Shown in pieces: positions 20,995 to 34,400 of a stretch of DNA of 64,000 nucleotides. A program made the position numbers and the translations under genes. The stretch spans positions 1,054,001 through 1,118,000 of the forward strand of contig OX359191.1 of NCBI GenBank assembly GCA_947172415.1. The letters run 5' to 3'. The notes beneath the pieces are model-generated. The model was not told the DNA's origin and searched no databases. It saw only the letters and a list, made by a program, of their open reading frames with translations. This stretch comes from Chondrosia reniformis. Lineage: Eukaryota; Porifera; Demospongiae; Chondrillida; Chondrillidae. The stretch's first letter is position 1, and every line of letters begins with the position of its first letter.

Positions 20995-21389
20995 ATGTTA
21001 GAATGCCATACAAGAAACCGACAATTCCCAATTTCCGGTATGTACTTGCTAGCGGTGATACTAGTAACCAACGAGGTACTAGTAAACAACCAGGTACTAT
21101 TAAACAACCAGGTACTAGTAACCAACGAGGTACTAGTAAACAACCAGGTACTAGTGAACAACCAGGTACTAGTGAACAACCAGGTACTAGTAACCAACGA
21201 GGTACTAGTAACCAACGAGGTACTAGTAACCAACGAGGTACTAGTAAACAACGAGGTACTAGTAAACAACCAGGTACTATTAAACAACCAGGTACTAGTA
21301 ACCAACGAGGTACTAGTAAACAACCAGGTACTATTAAACAACCAGGTACTAGTGAACAATCAGGTACTAGTGGAACAATCAGGCACTAG
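20995..21389 (+). pseudogene. Death-domain exon replaced by 18-bp minisatellite, unit B
   Basis: The exon starts like the unit A death domain (KKPTIPNFRYVLASG versus EKPTTPDLQYVADSG), then at about 21,056 becomes GGTACTAGTAACCAACGA-type repeats (TSNQRG / TSKQPG / TSEQPG), about 19 units. An extra G near 21,372 shifts the PG-TS frame to a TAG at 21,387-21,389. The death-domain core helices are gone. It could still give a repeat-tailed product, but not a death domain. Confidence 0.6.
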
Positions 21390-21649
21390 TGAACAACCAG
21401 GTACTAGTGAACAATCAGGCGCTACTTAACTACTAATTTATGCATGCACTAGAACGTTTAAACTTTAACTTTACTCTGCATGATTCATTGACTAGAACAC
21501 TGTATATAACTTGTATATCTAAAGCATTGAAAATGTTGAAAAAGAGATGCATGGCACTTCAATATCTCATGCACTTGTGGTTACCATATCAAAAAATGGA
21601 GTCCACCCTGTATACTTAAGCCCCTCCCCCTAAATCTTAGCTGGAAGAA

Positions 21650-22394
21650 ATGAGTGGGGAGATGTTGGGCTCCGAAGCCCAGCAGAGTGAGGCCACGGTC
21701 GGTAACGGGAGTACTGATGCAAGGAAGAAGGATGCTATTGATTTGCTGGTCCGCAATTTAGACCGTAAAATTGCCGTCGAAACTCGTCTCACTCAATCTA
21801 ACGCTTCAGATCGACCAACTACCAACAAATTATCGAACACTAAGGCTGTTCCTCCTCCTAGACCGAAAGCGCTACCCAAATCGTACGTTTCTCCCTTCCT
21901 ATCAAACGATGAAGCTCAAAGCTCGAAAGTTCAGGAATTTGGTCTCTACTTTCCCCACAAGCCAAAGGATGCATCTGCCAAGGAGAGGCCCAAGAGGCCA
22001 CCCAATCCGAACGTACTGAATATAAACGGAGAACACGAAACTTTGGAAGTACCAGATCACCTTTCAAATCTGGAAAAATCCTTTTCCGCACCGAATTCTC
22101 CTCGTAACTCGTTCGTCTTTGACGAGACGACTCGTTCTCCTGCTAGACGCACGCAGCTAGATCAACTAAACACAACCGACAAAGGCCTTAACAGAAGGCG
22201 GTCCTTTAGTACCTCTAGCACAGACGACTTTAGGAGGATAAGACCTTCTGGGGCGGTCAAGGACGGGCCGGAGAAAGGCGAGGAAGATCCGCCACAAACG
22301 CCACTAAGAAGAATTTTAAGATTTTTTAGATCAGAATCCTCTGACGTAAGCGTATATACGATGCACTAGACCTCTATCCATGCAGCCATAAGCC

Positions 22395-22435
<41 letters not shown>

Positions 22436-25400
22436 TGATAGATATATATGTGTGTTGTATATGGTTTTATTAATGATGTGTGTCCATTTATAGTTGTTGA
22501 TATTTGTGTGTTGTATATGGTTTTATTAATGATGTGTGTCCATTAGAGTACATGTAATGTGCTGGCAAATCAGTGAAAGTGTTGCTAAATAATTCCTATA
22601 GAGAACCTTGAGATTTCATCTATTGTGTTCCATTCTTGTTTCTGTGTTTATCTCATGTAAAGTTGTTTCCAATTCCAAAGTCATTAAATATGTATACCTC
22701 TCCATACTAGTGTACTTGTGTATGTGTATACCTCTCCATTCTAGTGTACTTGTGTATGTGTATACCTCTCCATACTAGTGTACTTTTGTATATGTATACC
22801 TCTCCATACTAGTGTACTTGTGTATGTGTATACCTCAATGATTTGCTATACTTGTTCTCTGTGCAGTACAGAATGTTAATTATTGTATGCACATGTGGGT
22901 TACCTCAAAGTAGTGTTAGTTACAATATTTTTAGCCCCATCATGTAGTTTAGTAGGAGTTTCAACCTAGGAATGTATTGAGAGGTGTTGCTAGGCGATAT
23001 GCAATTAATATATAATATTGTAAGTACTTTGTTATCCCAGAAGAAGACATACTTTGTATTACTCGCCTCATTACCTATCAATGTGTCACTGGTCATGTGA
23101 GAATTGGTCCTGATTTTCCATTTCATCATGTGTGCATTGGATGAGATAGCTTGGGATGTGGGATTGCCTCTCTGTCATACTTCAGTGGGTTAGAATTGTG
23201 TGCAGTATAGTTTCAAATACTGCTCATTTCATTACCTTTCAATAGACACATCCTGGCACTCACAGGTATACCAATACCTATATATGAGCATATAATACCT
23301 ATACCAATACCTATATATGAGCATATAATACCTATACCAATACCTATATATGAGCATATAATACCTATACCAATACCTATATATGAACATATAATACCTA
23401 TACCAATACCTATATATGAGCATATAGTACCTATACCAATACCTATATATGAGCATATAATACCTATACCAATACCTATATATGAGCATATAATACCTAT
23501 ACCAATACCTATATATGAGCATATAATACCTATACCAATACCTATATATGAGCATATAGTACCTATACCAATACCTATATATGAGCATATAATACCCATA
23601 CCAATACCTATATACGTATGAGCATATAATACCTATACCAATACCTATATATGAGCATATAATACCTATACCAATACCTATATAGTACTTATAGGCATAT
23701 TTCCATTTTTGACTAATCCCAAAATTTTGTTTTGAAGTTGGAATACAAAAATGGCAAAATGAAGAATGTCAACTAAAGCATTACAAGAGTGTTCAACCTA
23801 CGTACATATACTTTACACTTATCAGTGAGCCTGTATATTGATGGAACTGCCATATTATGCCTTTGTAGTAGTCAATGATTTATTACTTCATAATGTTTTC
23901 ATTGAAAATCATTCTGAAATGATAAAGGCTTATATTAATATCTATGGTAGTTTAGAGGAGCTTCCATTCAGTATTTGTAACAAAGTAATTTTGCATAAAA
24001 ATTTCATTTAAACAAATAGAGTATTTTGAAAGTCTAGTATGATGTAAATCTTTGTGAAAGTTGTATTGTTAACAATCCCAACCCTCATTTCTATCTTATA
24101 TGTTATATGAAGACTACATACGTATATCTGCAATTCTTAGTCAAATAGGTATTACAGTATAAAGGCTATATAACAGTAAGTACATAATACATAGGCTATA
24201 TTACAGTATAAAGGCTATATAACAGTAAGTACATAATACATAGGCTATATTACAGTATAAAGGCTATATAACAGTAAGTACATAATACATAGGCTATATT
24301 ACAGTATAAAGGCTATATAAGCTACATTACAGTATATCTGTTTGAGACACATTCCTGATTAAGGTTCGCTTAAGAGGTAAACTTTTTCGTGAATTTTCTG
24401 TATAGCCATTTAGCATAGTATTATGATTACCTTATTTGGCAGATGGCTGTTTGTAGCAGTACATGTATATCTTCATTAAATCACAATTGGATGTAGTTTC
24501 CCCCAGAAATAGGATCTTATATGTTTCCTGTTGTTTTATGAAAGACTTTTTCTAGACAGTAAAACAAGTATTTCTGCTGATTAGGTAAAATCTTCATTTT
24601 CACTTTTCTAAAGTGTTTTACATAAAAGAGAATCTTGTTGCAAAGTGTTAAATCTAAGAGGCTGTGTACTTGGAATAACATGTACTAATACAAGTATATC
24701 TTTATCTCTTGAGTGTCTCTATACACTCAAAAGACTAAAGATGAACCATCTCAAAGATAAGTTTGGCACAGTTAGTGAAACCCCTATCATCTTACAAGTT
24801 TGGTGCACTTTAGTAACTGGATAGAGAGGATAGATTGATATAATTAGAGGGTTCTCCCCTTGACCATCTGCAATAGGTTATTTGTATACCCTGCTTGTGA
24901 ATGGTGAATACAATTAGTGACTTTGTATAAAAGCTACTAATGCACTGCTATCTGTCACCTTGGATTGGGAAGTATTAAACGAGGGGGTCTCCCTCTTGCC
25001 CATGTGTTGATCTACTGTGAATTGGGAATGTGATTAGTGTATTAGATTGTATTGTGTATAGACTAATACTTAATGATATGTTGTGCAACATTCCTGTAAA
25101 CAATTTGCTATTAGACTTACTAACTATGGGATTCATTTGGTATTTTCAGTGTTAAGTTTAACCTTGAGCTTTAGCTAATAATGAAACTATTAATTGTTAA
25201 TGGAATGTTCTTGGCAGAGAGTTGTTGTATCTTGAAGTAGTGTTATACCTTCTTACATAGTTCATTGTTTTATAAGGCTGGTTGCCTATATGCCTAATAA
25301 TAGAGTTATGTATTATAGTTGCCTATATATCTAATAATAGAGTTATGTATTCACTTTAAATAATTATTTGAGAGCATCTTTGAACAGATAAACATGGTTA

Positions 25401-28400
25401 AGGATTTTTCATTCAAATTGAAGGATTAGTTATTCAAAGCTTTCTAAACACTGCAATTTGTTGTTTTTCTCACCTAAGCAAGTTGGTATATAGTACCTAC
25501 CTATGTAGTACAGTATATAGTACCTACTTATGTAGTACAGTATATAGTACCTACTTATGTAGTACAGTATATAGTACCTACTTATGTAGTACAGTATATA
25601 GTACCTACGTACTTATGTAGTACAGTATATAGTACCTACGTACTTATGTAGTACAGTATATAGGTTTAGTATGAATGTACTATAGTACCTTGGGAATGTT
25701 AATTTTTTTATCATGATTAGTTAAATGATTTAATGGTTCTGAGACAATTCTCACCTTGAGCTTGTAAATCACTTGTAAGTGTAAAAACTGAAATTGAAAC
25801 CACTATATGCATAAGTACACAATTATTATGTTAAGTGTATACCATATATATGTCACTTCACATAATTGGAACCATCCCTGCTCCAGTTTAGCAAACAGAT
25901 TTGTTTTCCTGTAAACATCTTATTAACACTTTATTTTGGTCATGTATGATGAACTGGCAAGTTGTCTAGTGAGACCTGCTTGAGGAACGATGACCCTTGT
26001 CTAGTGAGACCTGCTTGAGGGACGGTGACCCTTGTCTAGTGAGACCTGCTTGAGGGACGGTGACCCTTGTCTAGTGAGACCTGCTTGAGGGACGGTGACC
26101 TTTGTCTAGTGAGACCTGCTTGAGGGACGGTGACCCTTGTCTAGTGAGACCTGCTTGAGGGACGGTGACCCTTGTCTAGTGAGACCTGCTTGAGGGACGG
26201 TGACCCTTGTCTAGTGAGACCTGCTTGAGGGACGGTGACCCTTGTCTAGTGAGACCTGCTTGAGGGACGGTGACCCTTGTCTAGTGAGACCTGCTTGAAG
26301 GATAAGTGTACATATGTAGCTCTTCTTCACACTAGTAACAGGATAGACTTGATGGCATTAATTGTTGTAATACTTTGCATAATTCCAGTTTTTGTGTTTA
26401 GTAAACAATATAAATTCTGTTTTGTAAAGTTTATTAACATTATCAAACATTTAATTTCTTGTTCTCCAATTGTCTGTCAATATCTGGCAAGTTGAAAATA
26501 TTATTGTTATATTGAAAATAAAGTATGCACCTGTAATATGTAGTTATGTAACCTCTGTTTGTTTTGTAATGAACTTGTTTGTATGACCTTTGTGCACATA
26601 CAGTAATAATGGGCAAATTTGTATATAAATGTATACATTACATTACATTACGTATATTTATATAGCACATGTATTTGCAAATGTTTCATTGTTGACATAG
26701 TATAATAGATGTAGTCTGTAGTATAGTATCAGTATTTGAAGCATATATGTATTGTATATAAATATTGTAGATGAATGTATGAATGTTGGATATATTGTAT
26801 ATATGCATGTAGATATTTCTTAGAAAAAATATATTTTGTGGTTTTTCTGAGAATTGTTTTGTTATTACAAGGCCTTCCTGGTAAATCTCCCTTGTTCACC
26901 TTTGAAATATGGCAGCCTGTCGCCAGGCAATATTTATATTTACTTAATATAAAGGTAAACCACCCTGTTTTTACAGTGTCATACCTCTAAGTGTACCACT
27001 GTAGATTTAGTGAACTCCAGTACCATCAGATGGTAATATGAAACACTGTATATGTACGTATGTACTGTATTATATACATATGTTCACACATATATACAGA
27101 GGTTGAGGATTTCAATGCTTTTTCAAGCCTGCAGCAGTGTGACTAAAGTCTTGTACTGTTTAATTATGTACTTGATTGTGATCATCCTAGGAGTCACTTA
27201 CATCTCTTTAAATTTGTAACTGTATTGTGTTTACTTATTTAAAGAAGGATATAATGTGGTGTGTATTGGCTAAACCAATTCCGTTGTATAACTTATAAAA
27301 TATTACACTATCTGTACATTGTAACATTTCTATTGCCAGTTACAACTGTATACATGTATACTAGTCATAACAGCTGATCATCAGAGTAACTTCTAAACAG
27401 GAACTTTGTTTTGTTAGTGGTTGTGTACGTACTGTATACTGTATATCCCACCCCTCCCCCAGACCCCTCCCCCTGGCCCTACATCCTGCCCTACCCCTCC
27501 CCCTGGCCCTACATCCTGCCCTACCCCTCCCCCTGGCCCTACATCCTGCCCTACCCCTCCCCCTGGCCCTACATCCTGCCCTCCCCCTCCCCCTGGCCCC
27601 TAGGTTTCCATTTTCCCCTGGACCCCACTTCCTTTGTGTACAACCGTTCTACCAATCATTTATTAGCCCCTAATTCCTAGAGGGAATTTAAATAAATTCA
27701 CTTTTATGGTTACAAAGGGTATTTCCCTATGTAAATCCCCATTGAACTTGTGGAATGTGTGTGGAATACACAAATTCATAGGCACACATACGCAGTTGTA
27801 TGGCACCTCACACCCGCAAGCCAGCCATCACATCACTGCTATATAAACTGCATTTACCACATTGAGGCCATTTTAGCAGTCTGCTTGAATAGAAGAAGAG
27901 ATTTATAGCTACCATTTCTGTAACTAGAATGGAAAATATATTTCATCTCTTACTCTCAAAGGTCCCCAAGGAGGGAGATCACCACTCCAAGAAAGCTGTA
28001 AAGACCATAGGAGAACACAGTGGAAATTCTCCTGATTCAGGTGGGTGAATTAGACTAGACAGTCATACCACTAGTCTAATCTATAGAAAGTACTAGCTGT
28101 ACAAGTCTGTACTACATACATGTAATACATATAGTGTATATATTGGTTGATGGTATAATAAAGTACTTTTCAAGGTTTACATTGACCCCTTGTTTGATTG
28201 GTAGTAATATGCTTGTACTTAAGGGTTGCAGGGACAAAGGATTATCTTAATTAGCTGTATAATCACTGACAACTTAGGTTAAACTAGCTTTCACAGTTAC
28301 TATTCACTGTATTTGAATGAAAATGAAAGGTTTTGCAAATAAAATTTGGGCATTATCCCTGTTCCGTGGAGATGAGAATCACAGTCTATTATCATCAAAG

Positions 28401-31400
28401 CTGCTATGTATGTATGTAGTCTGTGTTTAATGTCAACACCTGGCATGTTTAGTTTAGTATTGGTATATGAGTAGCTATAGCGAACTGGAATATGGAAGGC
28501 TACGTATGTCTCAGCTTACATGTGTACATATTTCGTTGGGTCTTTGGTAGTGATACTGATAAGAGCAAACCACAACTAAGAATAAGGTGTTTTACTGATC
28601 CATTTTACTGTGCTCATTGGGAACAGATTTATTTAACTAAGATCCAGCTTCCTTTCCAACTTTATGTAACTGTTTGTTTTTGTTTGTGTAGAAGACTTCC
28701 GATCTGCTAAACTAAAGTCAGTACCGACTGATAAATCTGGTGTGAGTTTCCGCTACACTCTCCTCTGTTATTTCACGTATCTCATATGTTGGGTATGGTA
28801 TGGTATGTATGCCGTTACCTTGACACTGTAAAGTAACCAATAACTCAGAGGATTTCAAGTTAAATAATCTGCTGAATTGAGTTGAATTGAATGGTGTGCA
28901 GTAGTAGAAATATCTGTTGTTTTTGTGTTTGCAGATTCAACGAGTTGAAGGGCCATCAAAACAGAGATATTCAGATGAGTATCCACACCTCTTTGAATAC
29001 CTCCTCATTGTTGGCATAAAGAAAGGTATGAATATACGTACGTAAATATGTCCCTTATAATTGGTGATAATATTGGCAGAATGTGTTGACAGAATACTTG
29101 CTATTTGACAATGTATTTTGACTGTTTCTTTGTGTAATGATTACAAGATTAGGAGTACTCCAAACTTAAGTGTTTCTAAAATGACACTCAGCTCTCTCAG
29201 CTTCCAAGGAGGTCATATATTGATTTGCAGATGTACTGGGAGTGTTAATATGATCTCAACAGAAACTGTATTGTGTGATGACCTTAGCTTTTGTGTGACT
29301 CAGCAGTTTGTGTGTGTACCCCATAATGGTTGAAATATTTTATCAAGCAGATTGCCAGATAAGCAGTTTTGACTGTAATTGACATTTCCTATACCTGTTT
29401 TTCTCTGACAGTTAATTGTTTAAATGGTACAGTATTACATACTGTATATACGTAGTCACTAGAGGGCAAATGCAATATTAAGGGGACACACTAATTCAAT
29501 ATGTTTGAAACTTGGCAGTTTGACTTTTTTTAAGAGGGGGAGGGGAGAAATATATTTTAAGAGCCCCTGTTCCCCTCTAAAAGGACCCTACTAGCATACG
29601 TACTGTACATATGTATACAAGTATCATGTGTGTATTAAATTACACAAAAATTACTATTTTTCAGAGGGTGGGAAGCCTGTTCCATCGGTGACTTACAGAT
29701 TTCCTGCCAAGGAAGACCATCACGTAAGTAGTGGTTGCGTGTGGTTGCGTGTAAACATGTTTATCTGTATAATTCTATTAGTACGTATGTGTACTTAAAG
29801 AGGGATGAGGTTTATTAATTTTCAATTTAAAATTTAAAACAACTCAACCTTGTGGTCGCCCTTTGTGTAGTTATGTATATATATATATACAGTACAAGTT
29901 ACAATACACTAAGGTAATCTAATATAATATGTATATATACAAATACTGTAGATTATGTATGTAGTCTTTTTTTAGATGGTAAAGGCAGATCCTTTACTGG
30001 ACAATATTCACCAATTCTGTTTTCCGGATATTGACACCATCAAGCCTGTTAAAAAGAGGTAATAAACATGCTCTTATTGCTCAATATGTACGTACATATG
30101 TCGTTGTTGTTTGTATAAAGTCTTCTCTATGTATTGGAAATGGGAACTCCATTCTATCTCCATGTAACACTGCATCTGTATCACTTTGTCACTAAACTCA
30201 GTTGAACAATCTTAAACATTTAAGATAGGAAACTAGTTTTTGAATTGTATAAAATCTCTCATTTATTAATTATTAAATTTTATTTATGTATTAATATATT
30301 TTCTCATTATATTATTAGTAGATACAATAATCTTTAATAAATGGTACAAATAGGCTATTGACAATGTAATGGATTATTATGCAATAGGCTATTGACAATA
30401 TAATGGATTATTATGCAGTTACCTGGTTGTAGACACATCTAATCAGACTGTCACTACTTGTAGCATTCTTCTCTATTAGTGAAAAGTACTCATTTGTACT
30501 CACTGACATTACTGGCGACAGGCGATTTGGATATTGTAGGAGAATTAGAGTAAGTCCATCATTTGTTGAGCTTAAGTCACTGTCATGCTCTTCGTAAATT
30601 TATAATCCACCCATCCAACCATCAACCCATCCATCAACCCACCCATCCATCAACCCACCCATCCATCAACCCATCCATCCATCAACCCACCCATCCATCA
30701 ACCCATCCATCCATCAACCCATCCATCAACCCATCCATCAACCCACCCATCCATCAACCACTACATGGTCACTTCTCCTTCTCCCTCAGTCCACCCAGAA
30801 GGGTAGTTCTTATCCCGAGGTACTGTGTATCATAAGTCCTCTGGGTTGCTTTGAGTTGTATGACAAGATACTGGACGAGATAGAGGTCCGGAGAAAGTCT
30901 GCTCCAAATGCTGTCTTCACTCTTCTGAAAGCCGTCTATTCTAATCCCTTTCCAGCCCCTGTAAGTACTGTTAGTGCTACACACATTGGATAGACAACCA
31001 CAGCCCATGAATATAATGCACAGTATTGACCATTAGTTGACATTAGCTTGCTGCAATGTACATACGTACATACATACGTACACTACTTTATGTATTCACC
31101 TGAAGTCACGTGTATATATTCTGTATGAAATGAATGTAATGAAAGGTTTGATTAGAATGTTGATATCTTCTATTGGAAATATCCATCACATTTTTTATTC
31201 ACCTTTATGTTATGTTAACTTGCTTTAGGGTAGTACTGTCTCTGTGAAAGTCTTTTCGGTAAGCAAAAGAATTTAAAAGTATTAAAACCTTTTGTTGAAG
31301 TACATAAGGACTGCTGAACCTATATCCTTCTCTCTTTCATCTCCTTTAACCTTCTCTCTCTCATCTCCTGTAGCCTGGAAAGGGGAAGAGTTTGATACCA

Positions 31401-34400
31401 GAAGAATTACACTTTACTCGCTCAGTTGACAACAGATTGGAACATGTAAGAACATAAAATCATATTTTTTACTATACACGACATACTCTAAACCTACTCT
31501 TATACATACTCTTATACATACTCTGTACATACTCTTTACATACTCCATGCTCCATACATATTCCATACATACTACAGACATGCTATACACTCTACGTATG
31601 TACAGTTAATGTTACCTATAGTGAGATCAGTTCCTTACAGCTGCTGTTTAGCATTTCCTCTTATTTACTATAATTATACTAACGGCATTCTGAAAGAAAC
31701 ACAGATGTCACATGCCAATAGCCTAATTGTAATATTTTGTTATATCTGACTGTCAACTCACCCATTTCCTGCTAACAGGTTGACTTTGGTGATCTACTAG
31801 CCTTTACCACTGTCAAGAAGATACTGTATATAGTCTCGACCATTTTGGTTGAAAGAAGGGTCATATTGACCTCCAAGAAGTTAAGGTAATTTTTATTTTA
31901 GTCAAAAAATAAGTGAATGATTTACATGTACATTTGAGAGATTAGGTGTATGAAAGGACATGGTTATGTTTATTTACCTTTCAAAATTTACATCTTGTTT
32001 ACCTGTAGTTCGCTGACCAGTTGTTCTCTTGCTATAATGGCTTTGTTGTACCCCCTCACCTGGCAGGTATGTTCAGTGTAGGTTTCTGTGGTGTCTCATA
32101 GTACTGATTGTTAGTCAGCAATGCACCTTCTTGTGATGCATGATATATTGTTTCACAACCTGTTTCTGAGTGCCTCCTGGAAATTAGGGTGACATTTCTC
32201 TGTGTGAATACCGCTATTGTAATGTATAATTGTGTGTATATATATGTATGTGTAAAAGTATGGCAGTATCTGTTTTAAGTGGACGCATTGTGTCACTTCA
32301 GTTCCCAGGATGTAACAAGTATAATATGTGGTCCCTGAATGGCATAGTGTATGTGTCAATACAGTGGAATCTTGTAAATTTGTGTCCTTTTTCAAAAAAT
32401 ACCCTTGCAAAATGTCATTCACACAGACATTAAAGGAAAGACTATTACAATAGCACATATAATAAAATATATTTACTTGTCCAAATAGTTCATTTAAATT
32501 GTGAACTTCCACTGTATGAATATATGTACATAGCTTAACATGCATACATACACACAAGGAATAGGTGAATATATGTACAGATGTATACGCACGTAGATAA
32601 TCTTGATTAATGAGGTGTTCCCAATATACGTATGCAATATTTTTCTTCCTCATGAAGCATGTCTTCGTGCCTGTGTTGCCAAACGACCTTGTTGACATGG
32701 CCTTGTCACCTGTACCATTCTTCCTGGGGATGTCCAACCAGGCTGCCAAAAAAGTGGAAACCATGGAAACAGAGGAGGTATGATACAAGCAGGGTTTTCC
32801 TCATCTGTAAATATGCTATAATTGTTGTACTGTAAGTATATTATATGTACTGTATATGTTGTGGTCATTTAAATACTAATTACCATACAAGTACTACTAG
32901 TACAATTTCAAAGACTATCCAAGAGTATTATATTATTTGTGCTTGTGGAAGCAGCTCTGTATTAATTTAATTACTCATTTTATATTTAATACAGTTATTG
33001 CTAATTGATTTGGACAGTTCAAAAAGGTTAATAAAGGTACGTATGATGTACAATAATAGTTCAGCTAGCACTCATTTAAATTGTAAAGTTTTGCTTGATA
33101 ATTGTCCTTGGCTTATCGATCACTGTCCTATTTCTTTAGAAGGGAGACGAAGATAACATCTTGCCCCACCATATTTGGAGTTACCTGTTAAATGAACTGG
33201 TAAGGCAGACACACTAACTGTACAAACTGCTCCAGGTACTACAGAAGACATTACAACTAACAATCCTTTATTGCTCACAATTATGATTTCATGACCTTAC
33301 AAATGTTATGTGAAAGGTGATCTTTGTTACGTTCCCCCACCCCTCCACCCCATGAATACTATACTATGCAGTGAACATCAGAGCTCATGTAATATGGAGT
33401 TAATTGACATGCCTTTATTTTAGGACATAATTTCCTCACTTCCTGAAGCAAAAAGGGGAGGTTCACAAGAATTTAATCACCAAATGTCTGAAATATTCAT
33501 CAAAGTATTTGTATACTTTCTGAGTAAGTGCTAAATTTTTAGGTTTAATATCAAATCTGTAGTATAGTATCGGCTTGCCTCCAAAGTTATGGAGCCTTCT
33601 ATTTTGTACTACAACTTTTAATACTACATTTAAGGAGCTATTTTAGAGAGCAAACGGAAGCTTGTTACTTCCTTATTGTGTATTGATGTACTAATATATT
33701 TGTATTGTGTATCCTTTCCATAGGTCGAATACCTAAATATCTTGTGCTTCATGGAGATGAAGTTGAACTACAAAAAGAAAGATATCTCTCCAGTTTTCCG
33801 CAAGACGATCACAGCGTGAGCATGCACACTTGGTATTTAATGTGTCATTCCTTCAAAGTATCATTTGTAAAGCCCATTAATAACTGAAAATGGAGCTATT
33901 TTGTCTACATACATATGTAAATAGCTTGATGTAATTGATTATGAATAGAGTTTGTTTAATGAATATCTTGCATATTAAAAGTATCTACTTGTCTGCATGT
34001 GAATGGATTTACAACCTACCAGATTTTAAAGCTTCAGTTATTAAATTTTTGAAGGTCCCATTACCATCCGCTCATTATATTTGTGACTACTAGTGTCTCC
34101 TTGATTATGTGCTATAGGAAGATATATCTCTATAAATACGTATTTACGTATCTGTTTCCATGAATTATAGCAATGTTACTTGTAATTGTAGTTTTTGAAG
34201 ATTTTCATGAAGACACAAATGTTTGATTCCTATCTGGTGTTGAAAGAGCAAGTTTTACTGACAGGAAAGCCACAGAATGGTAATAAATTAATCAAAATAT
34301 TGTGAATAAGTCTGTAAGAGATATATCTTTTCACCATATTATACTCTAACAGAAGCATGTAATGTTATCTTGAACAACTTGTGATTATCTTTCTATGTTT

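Noticed and set aside
23213..23599. Long Ile/Gly/Tyr-rich minus-strand ORFs
   Set aside because: Produced by a 33-bp repeat. There is no flanking coding sequence.
23262..23690. CRISPR-like array
   Set aside because: Repeats are contiguous without unique spacers and the genome is clearly eukaryotic.
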